Part shown: positions 1 through 8,828 of the stretch, in pieces
How the letters are laid out: every line of letters starts with the position of its first letter
Position numbering within the stretch: the stretch's first letter is position 1
Source: Brevundimonas sp. MYb52
GTDB lineage: Bacteria; Pseudomonadota; Alphaproteobacteria; Caulobacterales; Caulobacteraceae
Assembly (NCBI RefSeq): GCF_002979535.1
Contig: NZ_PCPB01000001.1
Span: 248,001-312,000 of the forward strand
Reading direction: 5' to 3'
Length of the DNA stretch: 64,000 nt
The notes under the pieces: model-generated
What the model was told of the DNA's origin: nothing
The model's input: only the letters and a program-made list of their open reading frames with translations
The model's database searches: none
Translations under genes and position numbers: made by a program

Positions 1-104
1 TCCTGCAGATGGGCGGCCGCGAGATCGCGCCGACCGACCACCAGGTCACGGAAACCGCCGTGCGCGGCATGTACCGCTACTGGCGCAAGGTCATGGGCCT
101 GTGA
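1..104 (+). CDS. nagG: Ring-hydroxylating oxygenase large subunit, C-terminal end (salicylate 5-hydroxylase-like, partial)
   Basis: Only the last 33 residues lie in the window. The reading frame begins at base 3, reads through APTDHQVTETAVRGMYRYWR and ends KVMGL at the TGA at 102-104. This tail is typical of Rieske non-haem iron oxygenase alpha subunits. The next genes are a small oxygenase subunit, a Rieske ferredoxin and gentisate-pathway enzymes, so the likely reaction is 5-hydroxylation of salicylate to gentisate, as in NagGH. The Rieske and iron sites lie outside the window, so a related substrate such as a substituted salicylate or anthranilate cannot be excluded. The stop overlaps the GTG start of the next gene. 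Confidence 0.75.
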   Translation, partial: LQMGGREIAPTDHQVTETAVRGMYRYWRKVMGL

Positions 105-580
105 GCATGACTCAGACTATCGCCCGCGACGAAATCCGCGACCTCTATGACGCCTATTACGGCGTGCTCGACGACGTCGATCTGCACGCCTGGCCCGACT
201 TCTTCACCGAGGACTGCCTGTATCGGGTGATCCCGCGTGAGAACTACGACGCCGGCTATACCCTGTGCACCATGCAGGCCGAGAGCCGGGGCATGCTGAA
301 GGACCGGGTGACCGGCCTGACGCGGACCCAGATGTATGCGCCGCGCTATTACCGTCGCTTCCCCACCGCGCCGCGCGTGACAGCCCAGGACGAGGCGGGC
401 GTCAGCATTCGCCACAACCTGCTGGTGGTGCAGACTCTGGTGGACAAGCAGTCGGACATCATCCTGTCCGCCGTCTGCCACGACCGCATCGTCCGCGACG
501 GCGATCGCCTGCGCTTTGTCGAGCGCATCGTCGTCTTCGATTCCGAAATGATCCCCAACAGTCTGGTGTACCCCGCATGA
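101..580 (+). CDS. nagH: Ring-hydroxylating oxygenase small (beta) subunit, salicylate 5-hydroxylase-like
   Basis: 159 residues in the SnoaL-like cone fold of the beta subunits that pair with Rieske oxygenases; the usual length is 155-170. The N-terminal helix (IRDLYDAYYGVLDD) and the core stretch YAPRYYRRFPTAPRV fit the family. These subunits have no catalytic residues and stabilise the alpha3beta3 oxygenase. The start is either the GTG at 101, which overlaps the upstream stop, or the ATG at 107. The 3' end overlaps the ferredoxin start (ATGA at 577). The substrate is assigned only from the gentisate genes that follow. Confidence 0.82.
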   Translation: MSMTQTIARDEIRDLYDAYYGVLDDVDLHAWPDFFTEDCLYRVIPRENYDAGYTLCTMQAESRGMLKDRVTGLTRTQMYAPRYYRRFPTAPRVTAQDEAGVSIRHNLLVVQTLVDKQSDIILSAVCHDRIVRDGDRLRFVERIVVFDSEMIPNSLVYPA

Positions 581-906
581 CCGACGCCGCGACCCTGTCG
601 TGGGTGGCGACCTTGCCGCCCTCGGCCCTCGAAGAACACGGCGTGGCCAAGGCCAGCGCCAACGGCCTGAACGTCGCTCTCTATGTCGTGGAAGGCGAGT
701 ATTTCGCCACCGCCGACCTGTGCACCCACGGCGCCGCCAGCCTGTCCGACGGCTTCCTCGACGGCGAGCTGATCGAGTGCCCACTGCATCAGGGCACCTT
801 CAACGTGAAGACCGGCGCCCCGGTCGACGCCCCGTGCTCGGTCGCCGTGCGCAGCTTCCCGGTGAAGCTGCAGGACGGCCTGCTGCACGTCGGCATGGAG
901 GGCTGA
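577..906 (+). CDS. nagAb: Rieske [2Fe-2S] ferredoxin of the oxygenase system
   Basis: 109 residues, the normal size for a Rieske-type ferredoxin that passes electrons from a reductase to the terminal oxygenase. The cluster ligands are plain: CTHG, a spacer, then CPLHQG (C-x-H ... C-x2-H). The longer frame that opens at 265 is a shadow; the ATG at 577 overlaps the nagH stop by four bases and starts right at the domain. No flavin reductase gene (NagAa-like) is visible downstream, so the reductase is either upstream of the window or elsewhere. Confidence 0.88.
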   Translation: MTDAATLSWVATLPPSALEEHGVAKASANGLNVALYVVEGEYFATADLCTHGAASLSDGFLDGELIECPLHQGTFNVKTGAPVDAPCSVAVRSFPVKLQDGLLHVGMEG

Positions 907-909
907 GCC

Positions 910-1965
910 ATGCACGAGGTCCTCTCCAACGACCAGCAGTCGCAGTTGAACGCCCTTTATGAACAGATGGAGCCGGAAGGCCTCTATCCCCTGTGGGAGA
1001 AGCTGTCGGCCCTGGTCCTGCCCCAGCCGGATTCCCCGGCCAAGGCGCACAAGTGGTCCTATGACAACGCCCGCGACTACCTGATGCGGGCGGGCGACCT
1101 GATCAGCGCCAAGCAGGCCGAGCGCCGCGTACTGATCCTGGAAAACCCCGGCCTGCCGGGCCATTCGGGCATCACGCCCAGTCTCTATGCCGGTCTGCAA
1201 CTGATCCTGCCGGGCGAGATCGCCCCGGCCCACCGTCATGCCCAGTGCGCCCTGCGCTTCGTCATGGAGGGCTCGGGCGCCTATACCTCGGTGGACGGCG
1301 AGAAGGCGGTGATGCAGCCGTTTGATCTGGTGCTGACGCCGGGCGGCCAGTGGCATGACCACGGCAACCCGACCGAGACGCCGATGATCTGGCTGGACGG
1401 TCTGGACATCCCCACCGTCCGCCATTTCGACGCCAGCTTCGCCGAGGGCTATTCGGAGGATCAGTTCCCGGAACAGGCTCCGGCCGGCGACAGCCTGAAC
1501 CGTTACGGCCGCAACATGCGTCCGCTGAAGGGGCACACGGCGGATCGTCGCCCGGCGCATCAGCCGCTGTTCCACTATCCCTACGCCGAGTGGCGTCCGG
1601 CCCTGGATGTCATGGCCGAGAGCGGCGCCGAGATCGACCCGCATCTGGGCCACGCCCTGGAGTTCATGAACCCGATCGACGGCGGGCCGATCATGGCCAC
1701 CATCTCGGCCCATGTCCGCCTGTTGCCGCAAGGCTTTGAATCCAAACCGCGCCGCTCGACCGACGGCACCATCTTCGTGGTGGTCGAAGGGACGGGCGAG
1801 GCGGTCATCGAGGGCGAGACGATCGCCTTGAAGCCGCGCGACATCGTCGTCGTGCCGTCGTGGAAATCGGTCGCCTTCAAGGCGGCCAGCCGACTGGTCC
1901 TGTTCGGATACTCCGACAAGGCCTGTCAGGAAAAACTGAACCTCTACAAGGAAGAGAACGCATGA
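910..1965 (+). CDS. nagI: Gentisate 1,2-dioxygenase
   Basis: 351 residues, the usual length for bicupin gentisate dioxygenases, which open the ring of gentisate to maleylpyruvate with Fe(II) and O2. The iron-binding cupin motif is visible (HRHAQCALRFVMEGSG, then GGQWHDHGN), and a second cupin half follows after about residue 230 (GTIFVVVEGTGEAVI). It starts three bases after the ferredoxin stop and overlaps the hydrolase start by four bases, so the genes are translationally linked. Confidence 0.93.
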   Translation: MHEVLSNDQQSQLNALYEQMEPEGLYPLWEKLSALVLPQPDSPAKAHKWSYDNARDYLMRAGDLISAKQAERRVLILENPGLPGHSGITPSLYAGLQLILPGEIAPAHRHAQCALRFVMEGSGAYTSVDGEKAVMQPFDLVLTPGGQWHDHGNPTETPMIWLDGLDIPTVRHFDASFAEGYSEDQFPEQAPAGDSLNRYGRNMRPLKGHTADRRPAHQPLFHYPYAEWRPALDVMAESGAEIDPHLGHALEFMNPIDGGPIMATISAHVRLLPQGFESKPRRSTDGTIFVVVEGTGEAVIEGETIALKPRDIVVVPSWKSVAFKAASRLVLFGYSDKACQEKLNLYKEENA

Positions 1966-2657
1966 GCCTGCTGTTCCAACCGCAAGCGCCCGTGCTTGCC
2001 CCGACCAACACCGGGGACGAATTCCCGGTCCGCCGCATCTTCTGCGTCGGCCGTAACTACGCCGCCCACGCCCGCGAAATGGGCCGCGACCCGGACCGTG
2101 AACCGCCCTTCTTCTTCACCGCCTGGGCCGAGACGGTGGTGCTGGACGGGACGACCATCGCCTATCCGTCCAAGACCGAGAACTTCCACTATGAGGCCGA
2201 GCTGGTCGTCGCCATCGGCAAGGGCGGTCGCAACATCGCCGCCCGGGACGCGCTGGACCACGTCTGGGGCTACGCCACCGGCCTGGACATGACGCGCCGC
2301 GACCTGCAGCTGGAAGCCCGCGCCCAGGGTCGTCCGTGGGACACCGGCAAGAACGTCGAGCAGTCGTCGCCGCTGGGCCTGATCCACAAGGCGGGCGAGG
2401 GCTTTGATCCCGAACACGGCAAGATCGAGCTGACCGTCAACGGCGAGGTCAAGCAGACGGCGGATCTGGCGGACCTGATCTGGCCGGTGGCGGACATCGT
2501 CGCCTATCTGTCGGGTCTGTGGGAGATCCAGCCCGGCGACCTGATCTACACCGGCACCCCCGCCGGCGTCGGCGCGGTGGTTCCTGGCGACGCCATGACC
2601 GTGACCATCGACGGCCTGACCCCGCTTAACATCAAGGTCGGCCCGCCCGCCGCCTGA
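1962..2657 (+). CDS. nagK: Fumarylpyruvate hydrolase (FAH superfamily)
   Basis: 231 residues of the fumarylacetoacetase superfamily. Family signatures visible are RRIFCVGRNYAAHAREM near the N terminus, PPFFFT, the metal-site stretch HYEAELVVAIG, and the C-terminal IYTGTPAGVGAV. The enzyme splits fumarylpyruvate to fumarate and pyruvate, the last step of the GSH-dependent gentisate route. The start is the ATG at 1962 overlapping the dioxygenase stop; the longer frame from 1860 would run inside nagI. A related acylpyruvase activity is the main alternative, but the maleylpyruvate isomerase gene nearby supports this name. Confidence 0.9.
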   Translation: MSLLFQPQAPVLAPTNTGDEFPVRRIFCVGRNYAAHAREMGRDPDREPPFFFTAWAETVVLDGTTIAYPSKTENFHYEAELVVAIGKGGRNIAARDALDHVWGYATGLDMTRRDLQLEARAQGRPWDTGKNVEQSSPLGLIHKAGEGFDPEHGKIELTVNGEVKQTADLADLIWPVADIVAYLSGLWEIQPGDLIYTGTPAGVGAVVPGDAMTVTIDGLTPLNIKVGPPAA

Positions 2658-2729
2658 TCCCTTTTCACACGCATCATCAACACAGGGAGAGGCGCGCGAC
2701 AGACGCGCCCTCCCAGGAGGACGACACAT

Positions 2730-4064
2730 ATGGCAGCCATGGGTGAGGGGGGCGGAAACGCCGTCATCGACCGGGCCAAATTCGGCCCGCTACAGTTCGG
2801 CGTCACGGCGCTGTGCTTCATCATCGCCATGCTCGACGGCTTCGACACCCAGTCGATCGCCTTCGTCGCGCCCAAGATCGCCGAGGACTGGGGTCTGGCC
2901 CCGTCGGCGTTCGGCCCGATCTTCGCCATCGGCCTTCTGGGCCTGACGGTCGGCGCCTTCACCCTGAGCCCGGCGGCGGACAAGTTCGGTCGCAAGACCA
3001 TCATCCTGATCTCGACCTTCATCTTCGGCCTGTTCGCCCTGCTGACGGCCTTCTCGACCTCGATGAACGAACTGCTGATCTATCGTTTCATCACCGGGGT
3101 CGGCCTGGGCGCCGCCATGCCTAACATCATCGCCCTGACCAGCGAATACGGCCCGGCCCGCCTGCGCGCGACCCTGGTGACGGTCATGTTCTGCGGCTTC
3201 CCGCTGGGCTCGACCATCGGCGGCCTGGTTTCGACCTGGCTGATCGCCACCTGGGACTGGCACTCGGTCTTCGTCGTCGGCGGCGTCCTGCCGCTGCTGC
3301 TGCTGCCGGTGCTCTATTTCATGCTGCCGGAATCGGTGCGCTTCATGGTCGCCAAGGGCGCGCCGGAGCACAAGATCGCCCCCATCGTGAAGAAGATCGA
3401 CGCCGACGCCTCGGTCAGCGACTTCATCGCCGGCCTGAAGCACGAGCAGACCTCGGCGGCCAAGGGCTTTTCGGTCTTCCAGCTGTTCCGTGAAGGCCGC
3501 ACGCCGGTGACCCTGCTGCTCTGGGTCGCCTTCTTCATGAACCTGCTGGTCATGTACTTCCTGGTGAACTGGCTGCCGACCCTGCTGAAGGGCGCCGGTC
3601 TGCCGCTCAGCCTGGCCATCCTGTCCACCGCCACCTTGAACCTCGGCGGCGTCGTCGGCGCCATCGTCCTGGGGCGGATGATCGACAAGATCAGCCCCTA
3701 CATCGTCCTGGGTTCGGCCTATGCCGCCTCGGCCGCCTTCATCGCCCTGCTGGCCTTTGGCGGCGCCAATCTGACGGTTCTGCTGCTCGGCGCGGCCCTG
3801 TCCGGCTTCGGCGTCGTCGGCGCCCAAATCGGCTGTAACGCCCTGACGGCGGCGGTCTATCCGACCGCTATCCGCGCCACGGGCGTGGGCTGGGCCCTGG
3901 GCGTCGGCCGCATCGGCGCCATCGTCGGTCCCCTGGTCGGCGGTGTGCTGCTGGCCGCCGGCTGGAGCCCGCAGAACCTGATCCTGCTGGCCGTCATCCC
4001 CGCCGTGATCGCCTCGATCGCGGTCTTCACCCTCGGCGGCGTGCGCCGTCGCGCCGGAGTCTGA
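2730..4064 (+). CDS. MFS aromatic acid:H+ symporter (AAHS family)
   Basis: 444 residues with about twelve hydrophobic segments. The first carries LDGFDTQSIAFVAPKIA, the substrate-binding helix signature of PcaK/BenK/GenK-type aromatic acid importers. The loop DKFGRKTII after segment 2 is the MFS motif A. A clear Shine-Dalgarno (AGGAGG, 2715-2720) lies nine bases before the ATG. Its place between nagK and nagL suggests it imports salicylate, gentisate or a related acid across the inner membrane. The exact substrate cannot be read from the sequence. Confidence 0.88.
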   Translation: MAAMGEGGGNAVIDRAKFGPLQFGVTALCFIIAMLDGFDTQSIAFVAPKIAEDWGLAPSAFGPIFAIGLLGLTVGAFTLSPAADKFGRKTIILISTFIFGLFALLTAFSTSMNELLIYRFITGVGLGAAMPNIIALTSEYGPARLRATLVTVMFCGFPLGSTIGGLVSTWLIATWDWHSVFVVGGVLPLLLLPVLYFMLPESVRFMVAKGAPEHKIAPIVKKIDADASVSDFIAGLKHEQTSAAKGFSVFQLFREGRTPVTLLLWVAFFMNLLVMYFLVNWLPTLLKGAGLPLSLAILSTATLNLGGVVGAIVLGRMIDKISPYIVLGSAYAASAAFIALLAFGGANLTVLLLGAALSGFGVVGAQIGCNALTAAVYPTAIRATGVGWALGVGRIGAIVGPLVGGVLLAAGWSPQNLILLAVIPAVIASIAVFTLGGVRRRAGV

Positions 4065-4068
4065 CCCC

Positions 4069-4698
4069 ATGATCCTGCACGGCTATTTCCGCTCCACGGC
4101 CTCCTGGCGGGTGCGTATCGCCCTGGGCCTCAAGGGACTGGAGGCCGTGCAGGTCATCCACCACCTGCGCAAGGGCGAGCAGCGCTCGCCCGCCTATCTG
4201 GCGCTCAATCCGCAGGGCCTGCTGCCGTCCTTCGTCACCGACGACGGGGCGGTCCTGACGCAGTCGCTGGCCATCATCGAATACCTCGACGAGACCTCGC
4301 CCGAGCCGTCGCTGCTGCCGGCCGATCCGGTGCAGAAGGCAAAGGTCCGGGCCGTGGCTCAGGCCATCGCCTGCGACATCCACCCGGTGCAGAACCTCAA
4401 GGTGCTGCAACGCCTGCGCGACCTCGGTCTGGGCGAAGAAGTGGTTCAGGCCTGGGCCGCTGCCGTCATCGAGGAAGGCCTCGACGCGGTCGACAAGCTG
4501 CTGGCCGACCAGCCGGGTCCCTTCGCCTTCGGCGACGCCCCGACTTTGGCCGACCTGTGCATCGTGCCGCAACTGGGCAACGCCCGCCGCTTTGGCGTCG
4601 AGCTGCGCTGGCCGCGCCTGTTGGCGCTTGAGGCCGCCTGCCTCGAACTGCCTGCCTTCCAGAATGCGGTGCCGGGCAAACAGCCCGACGCCGAATAA
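4069..4698 (+). CDS. nagL: Maleylpyruvate isomerase, GST zeta class
   Basis: 209 residues with the zeta-class GST signature at the N terminus (YFRSTASWRVRIAL; the serine and threonine activate glutathione) and the SLAIIEYLDE stretch that binds the glutathione gamma-glutamyl group. It converts maleylpyruvate to fumarylpyruvate, linking nagI and nagK. Maleylacetoacetate isomerase is the close alternative, but no tyrosine-degradation genes are nearby and the gentisate operon decides the call. The start is four bases after the transporter stop. Confidence 0.9.
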   Translation: MILHGYFRSTASWRVRIALGLKGLEAVQVIHHLRKGEQRSPAYLALNPQGLLPSFVTDDGAVLTQSLAIIEYLDETSPEPSLLPADPVQKAKVRAVAQAIACDIHPVQNLKVLQRLRDLGLGEEVVQAWAAAVIEEGLDAVDKLLADQPGPFAFGDAPTLADLCIVPQLGNARRFGVELRWPRLLALEAACLELPAFQNAVPGKQPDAE

Positions 4699-4753
4699 TC
4701 ACCCCAATCGAACCGAGCGCGGAGCCAACCGCGCCCTTTCCCGGAGGAAATCC

Positions 4754-6199
4754 ATGACTATCGCTGCTGCGGCCGCCGCCGCATTGCTTTCGCACGCCCC
4801 CATGCCCGCCGACGCCGAGGCGCCGATCCAGACCGCGCCCGCCGCCGGTCTGGCCGCCGCGCCTGCTCCGGCCGCGCCGCCGCCGTTCAAGCTGATCAAC
4901 CACGACGAGAGCTATGCCTATCTGGCCGACCCGGCCAAGCGTACCTCGACCTGGTCGAAGTTTAAATATGTCCCGGTCGGCGGCGAGGGCAGCCCGGTCT
5001 GGGCCAGCTTCGGCGGCGAACTGCGCTTCCGCGCCGAGCACCGCGACAACGAACGCTTCGGTCGCGGTCCTCAGGACACCGGCGGCGACTTCCAGACCCG
5101 CGCCCGCCTGTGGGGCGAATTGAACCTGGGCTCGTCTCTGCGCGCCTTCGTCGACGTTCAGGACGCCCGCACCTCGGGCCTGGCCAGCGGCGAGCCGGTG
5201 ATCGAGGAAAGCCGCACCGACCTGCATCAGGCCTTCCTTGAGGCCAAGACCGGTCTGGGCGCGGGCACGTTGCGCGTCCGCGCCGGCCGTCAGGAGTTCG
5301 GCCAGGGCGGCTTCCGCCTGTTCGATATGCGCGAGGGCGCCAATGCCCGCGTGGCCCTGGACATGGTCCGGGTCATGTATGACAGCCCGACCGGCTGGAG
5401 CGGCGGCGCCTTCGCCGGCTATGCCCTGCGCGAAGGCAAGGCCTCGTGGGATGACGCCACCAACTTCGACTATCGCCTCTATGGCGCGACGGCCGCGAAG
5501 ACCCTGGGGCAGGGGGCGACGGCGCCCAAGCTGGAGCTGCTCTACGCCAACACCGACCGGCTCGTGACGCCGTTCGATGGTCAGGTAGCGGGCCGCGACG
5601 ATCGCGACACCCTGTCGGTGCGCCTGTCGGGCAAGGTCGCGCCCTGGGACTATGAGGTCGAGGCGGTGAAGCAGTGGGGCTCGTTCCGCGACCTCGACAT
5701 TGACGCCTGGTTCTTCTCCGCCGTCGGCGGCCGCACCTTCTCAAGCGTGAAGTGGTCGCCGCGCGTGGCCGTGCGTCTGGACGTCGGCTCCGGCGACAAG
5801 GACCCGAACGACTGCAAGTTGAACAGTTTCAACCCCCTGTTCCCGCAACCGGCGGCCCTGCGCACCGATCTGGGCTTCGCCAACATGGTGCTGCTGCAAC
5901 CCGAGGTGACGGTGCGCCCGACGCCCAAGCTGACCCTGGGCGCCAACACCGCCGGCCTGTGGCGTCAGAGCAAGGATGATGGCCTCTATGCCCTGTCCGG
6001 CATGGTCCTGCGCGGCGCCAATGAGGGGCAGTCGTCCTACGTTGGCTGGCGCACCGGCGTCTTCGCCCGCTACGCCCTGACGCCCCATGTCTCGCTGATG
6101 GGCGTGGCCAACTACACCAAGGCCGGCGACTTCCTGAAGGAGACTGGCACGGCCGAGGACCTGTCCTACCTCGGGACCTTCCTGACCTTCAGGTTCTGA
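4754..6199 (+). CDS. Outer-membrane channel, alginate-export-family beta barrel
   Basis: 481 residues from the ATG at 4754, which follows GGAGG (4743-4747). The N terminus is an Ala-rich export signal plus an Ala/Pro linker, followed by alternating amphipathic strands and a C-terminal aromatic residue (TFLTFRF), typical of outer-membrane barrels. The stretch with QFRAEHRDNERFG-like features and later GRQEFGQGGFRLFD resembles the alginate-export (AlgE-like) porin family. As the last gene of the operon it probably admits the aromatic substrate through the outer membrane. The longer frame from 4592 overlaps nagL and is not used. Confidence 0.75.
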   Translation: MTIAAAAAAALLSHAPMPADAEAPIQTAPAAGLAAAPAPAAPPPFKLINHDESYAYLADPAKRTSTWSKFKYVPVGGEGSPVWASFGGELRFRAEHRDNERFGRGPQDTGGDFQTRARLWGELNLGSSLRAFVDVQDARTSGLASGEPVIEESRTDLHQAFLEAKTGLGAGTLRVRAGRQEFGQGGFRLFDMREGANARVALDMVRVMYDSPTGWSGGAFAGYALREGKASWDDATNFDYRLYGATAAKTLGQGATAPKLELLYANTDRLVTPFDGQVAGRDDRDTLSVRLSGKVAPWDYEVEAVKQWGSFRDLDIDAWFFSAVGGRTFSSVKWSPRVAVRLDVGSGDKDPNDCKLNSFNPLFPQPAALRTDLGFANMVLLQPEVTVRPTPKLTLGANTAGLWRQSKDDGLYALSGMVLRGANEGQSSYVGWRTGVFARYALTPHVSLMGVANYTKAGDFLKETGTAEDLSYLGTFLTFRF

Positions 6200-6212
6200 C
6201 CCTGATCGCTGT

Positions 6213-6242
6213 CTGGGACTGCGCCGTCCGACGCAGTCCCAG
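6213..6242. terminator. Hairpin between convergent genes
   Basis: An 11-bp perfect stem, CTGGGACTGCG paired with CGCAGTCCCAG, with an 8-base loop. It sits between the end of the aromatic operon and the end of the minus-strand TonB receptor. There is no long T run on either side, so termination may be inefficient or Rho-assisted. Confidence 0.55.
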
Positions 6243-6253
6243 GCGAGGTTTGG

Positions 6254-8686
6254 TCAGTAGGTGTAGGTCAGGTCCACGCCCCACATCCGCGGTTCGGTCA
6301 GGCCGACGAAGGGCGTGCCCAGCGTCGTGGCGGTGATGTTGTTGACCCCGGTCACATACTGGTTGTCGAACAGGTTGTTGACGTAGACGCCGACCTGATA
6401 GCGCGCGCTGGCGTTGCGCCAGTAGAGGCGTACGTCCGTGCGGTTCTGGGCCTCTGACGGGTCGAACCAGGGGGTCTTCAGGCACGAACCCTGGCCCGTT
6501 GAGGTCGTGTTGCACCGACCTTCGCCGCGATAGGCGTGGATCACCTGCATGTCGAGCGAACCCGCTGCGCCCATGTCATGGCGATAGGCGGCGCCCGCCG
6601 ACGCCGACCACAGGGGCTCGCCCGTGGGCTGTCCGGCCAGGTCCCCGTCGTCGGTCATTTTCCGGTTGTAGGTGGCGTCGATGTATTGGGCGTTGGCGAA
6701 CAGGTTCAGGCCTTCGACCGGCTCCCAATCCAGTTGCATGTCGACGCCCCAGGCCGTGTCGTCGCTGGTCTCGATCAGATATTGCGGCACGCTGGACCCC
6801 GCCGGGACGACCAGGCGGATCGACTGCTTGCCGTCATAGTCATACTGGAAGGCTGAGAGGTTGAGGCGGGCGTTGGCGCCGATGTCGCTCTTCAGGCCGA
6901 TCTCGAAGTTCTGAACGTCTTCGTTGTCAAAGCGCGAGGCGACCTCGACGCTGTTGAAGCCCCCGGCCTTGTAGCCCTTGGCGTAGGAGAAGAAGATCAT
7001 CGCGTCGTCGGTCAGGTGATAGTCAGCGACGAAGCGCGGGCTCAGGTCCGTCCACGTATCCGACAGCTTGCAGGTCACGCCTTCCTGAACCGTCACGCCG
7101 TTCTCGCACGGCACGCCGGCCAGGCCGGACAGGTCGAAAACATAGTCCGCGTGCAGATAGCCGAGGGCCGGACCCATGTTGTCGCTGAGCACGAAGTTGA
7201 CCATCGGATCATTGAGCACGGCGTCCAGATCGGGGGCGATGCGGCGACCGTTCAGCCACTGGAACGACTTCTTGTCACGCGTATAGCGCAGGCCGAACGT
7301 CAGGTTCAGGCGGTCGCTGGCGGCCCAGATCACGTCGGCGAAGAGGGCGGTCGCGTCGAAGTCGCCCTCGTTGATCATGTCCTCCTGCCAGCTATGGCCC
7401 AAGGTGCTGGCGGGAATGCCGGCCATGCCCAGGATCATGTCGGCCAGCGAGAACAGCGGCGCGCCGGCCGCATTGGTCAGGATGGTGTTGATGGTGTCGG
7501 TGGTGGCGTAGGTGTCGCTGCGCTGTTCGGCGTGTTCCGAATAATAGCTGGCGCCGACGATCCAGTTGAAGGCGCCGGTTTCGCCGGCGAGACGGAGTTC
7601 CTGATACCAGGAGCGGTTCTCTTCCCGGTTGTTGGTGTCGAAATACAGGTCCGGGCGGTTGGTGCCGTCCTCGTCCTCTCGGTTCTCGGTGGTGAACTGC
7701 CGGACCGAGGTCAGGGAGGTGAAGTCGATGTCGCCGAAGGCGTGGGTGATGGTCAGCACGCCCTCGTCCAGGCGGCGGGTCTCATGGTTGTCGATGACGT
7801 CGTTGAGGACGCGCTGGTCGAACGGGTTGGTGTAGTCGGCAGGATCGGGCGGGAAGGCCGGCAGGCCCGGAGCCGTCGGGAGGGGCGCGACGCCGATCGC
7901 CGGGCGGGCGTCCTGGTCGATCTCGTCATGGCTCCAGCTCAAAATCGCCTGGGTCCGAGGCGTGACGTCCCAGCGCAGGGCCGCGCGGGCCGCCCAGTTG
8001 TCCTCGCGATCATAATCCTCGCCTGTGGCGGCGTCGGTCAGCCAGCCATCGCGACGGTTCGACAGGGCGTTGACCCTCAGGGCCATGGCGTCGTTGATCG
8101 GGACGTTGATCAGACCTTCGAAGCGGCGTTTGTCATATTCGCCGAGCCGGACGCCCAGGCGCGCCTCGAACTCGTCGCTGGGCTTGTTGGTCGTGATGGA
8201 GACGGCGCCCGCGGCGCTGTTGCGGCCGAACAGGGTGCCTTGCGGCCCTTTCAGCACCTCGATGCGCGCCACATCGCTGAAGGCCAGCAGGGCCGCGCCC
8301 GAGCGGGCCGCATAGACGCCGTCGACATAGACGCCGACCGCCGGGTCGGTGCCGACGCCGAAGTCCGAGGTCGCGACGCCGCGGATGCTATAGCGGGCCT
8401 GGGTCGGGCTGGTGTTCGAGACCGACAGGCCGGGCACGAAGGCGGCGATGTCGCCCATGTCGTCCGCCGCCAGCGATTCCAGCGTGGCGGCGGTGACCAC
8501 GTTGACCGTGATCGGCACCTCTTGCAGGCTTTGTTCGCGCCTCTGGGCGGTGACGATGACGTCGTCCAGGGACGTCGCCGCCTGCGCCGTCGCTTCCTGC
8601 GCCCAGGTCAGCCCCGGTGCAGCCAGCGCGGCAGCGGCCACGCCGGCAGCCAGCATCGCCCTGCGGCGGAATTCCATCTTGGTCAT
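6254..8686 (-). CDS. TonB-dependent outer-membrane receptor
   Basis: 810 residues. A signal peptide (MTKMEFRRRAMLAAG through LTWAQE) is followed by a TonB-box-like DDVIVTAQRREQSLQEVPI, a plug domain (to about residue 170, with GRNSAAGAVSITT) and a 22-strand type barrel that ends in an aromatic residue (YTY). The start is the ATG at 8686 with GGGAGG upstream; the frame also runs on to 8719 without a better site. It is divergent from a TetR gene with a palindrome between them. The ligand is unknown; the neighbours suggest a lipophilic or aldehyde-generating carbon source rather than iron. Confidence 0.9.
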   Translation of the reverse strand: MTKMEFRRRAMLAAGVAAAALAAPGLTWAQEATAQAATSLDDVIVTAQRREQSLQEVPITVNVVTAATLESLAADDMGDIAAFVPGLSVSNTSPTQARYSIRGVATSDFGVGTDPAVGVYVDGVYAARSGAALLAFSDVARIEVLKGPQGTLFGRNSAAGAVSITTNKPSDEFEARLGVRLGEYDKRRFEGLINVPINDAMALRVNALSNRRDGWLTDAATGEDYDREDNWAARAALRWDVTPRTQAILSWSHDEIDQDARPAIGVAPLPTAPGLPAFPPDPADYTNPFDQRVLNDVIDNHETRRLDEGVLTITHAFGDIDFTSLTSVRQFTTENREDEDGTNRPDLYFDTNNREENRSWYQELRLAGETGAFNWIVGASYYSEHAEQRSDTYATTDTINTILTNAAGAPLFSLADMILGMAGIPASTLGHSWQEDMINEGDFDATALFADVIWAASDRLNLTFGLRYTRDKKSFQWLNGRRIAPDLDAVLNDPMVNFVLSDNMGPALGYLHADYVFDLSGLAGVPCENGVTVQEGVTCKLSDTWTDLSPRFVADYHLTDDAMIFFSYAKGYKAGGFNSVEVASRFDNEDVQNFEIGLKSDIGANARLNLSAFQYDYDGKQSIRLVVPAGSSVPQYLIETSDDTAWGVDMQLDWEPVEGLNLFANAQYIDATYNRKMTDDGDLAGQPTGEPLWSASAGAAYRHDMGAAGSLDMQVIHAYRGEGRCNTTSTGQGSCLKTPWFDPSEAQNRTDVRLYWRNASARYQVGVYVNNLFDNQYVTGVNNITATTLGTPFVGLTEPRMWGVDLTYTY

Positions 8687-8722
8687 AGCGGCCCTCCCAA
8701 ACCCCTGTTCCCTCGACATACG

Positions 8723-8743
8723 AAACAGAATAATATTCCGTTT
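8723..8743. promoter_or_regulatory. Palindromic operator candidate for the TetR regulator
   Basis: A 21-base near-perfect palindrome: half-sites AAACaGAATA and TATTCcGTTT around one central base, with a single mismatched pair. It lies in the 142-base gap between the divergent TonB receptor and TetR genes. A TTGACA-like hexamer (8742-8747) overlaps its right edge. TetR proteins usually bind such sites beside their own gene. A related palindrome lies at 13355-13375. Confidence 0.65.
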
Positions 8744-8828
8744 GACAAGGGGCTGTGCGCCTATGCGCCCTTGCAGGGGCGTCAGGTCGTGTTAGACGGC
8801 CTATGGAACCCGATGAGAGGACGACCCA

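Noticed and set aside
6254..8686. Iron or haem receptor assignment for the first TonB receptor
   Set aside because: No siderophore, haem or Fur-box context is present; the TetR palindrome and oxidative neighbours point elsewhere, so the ligand is left open.
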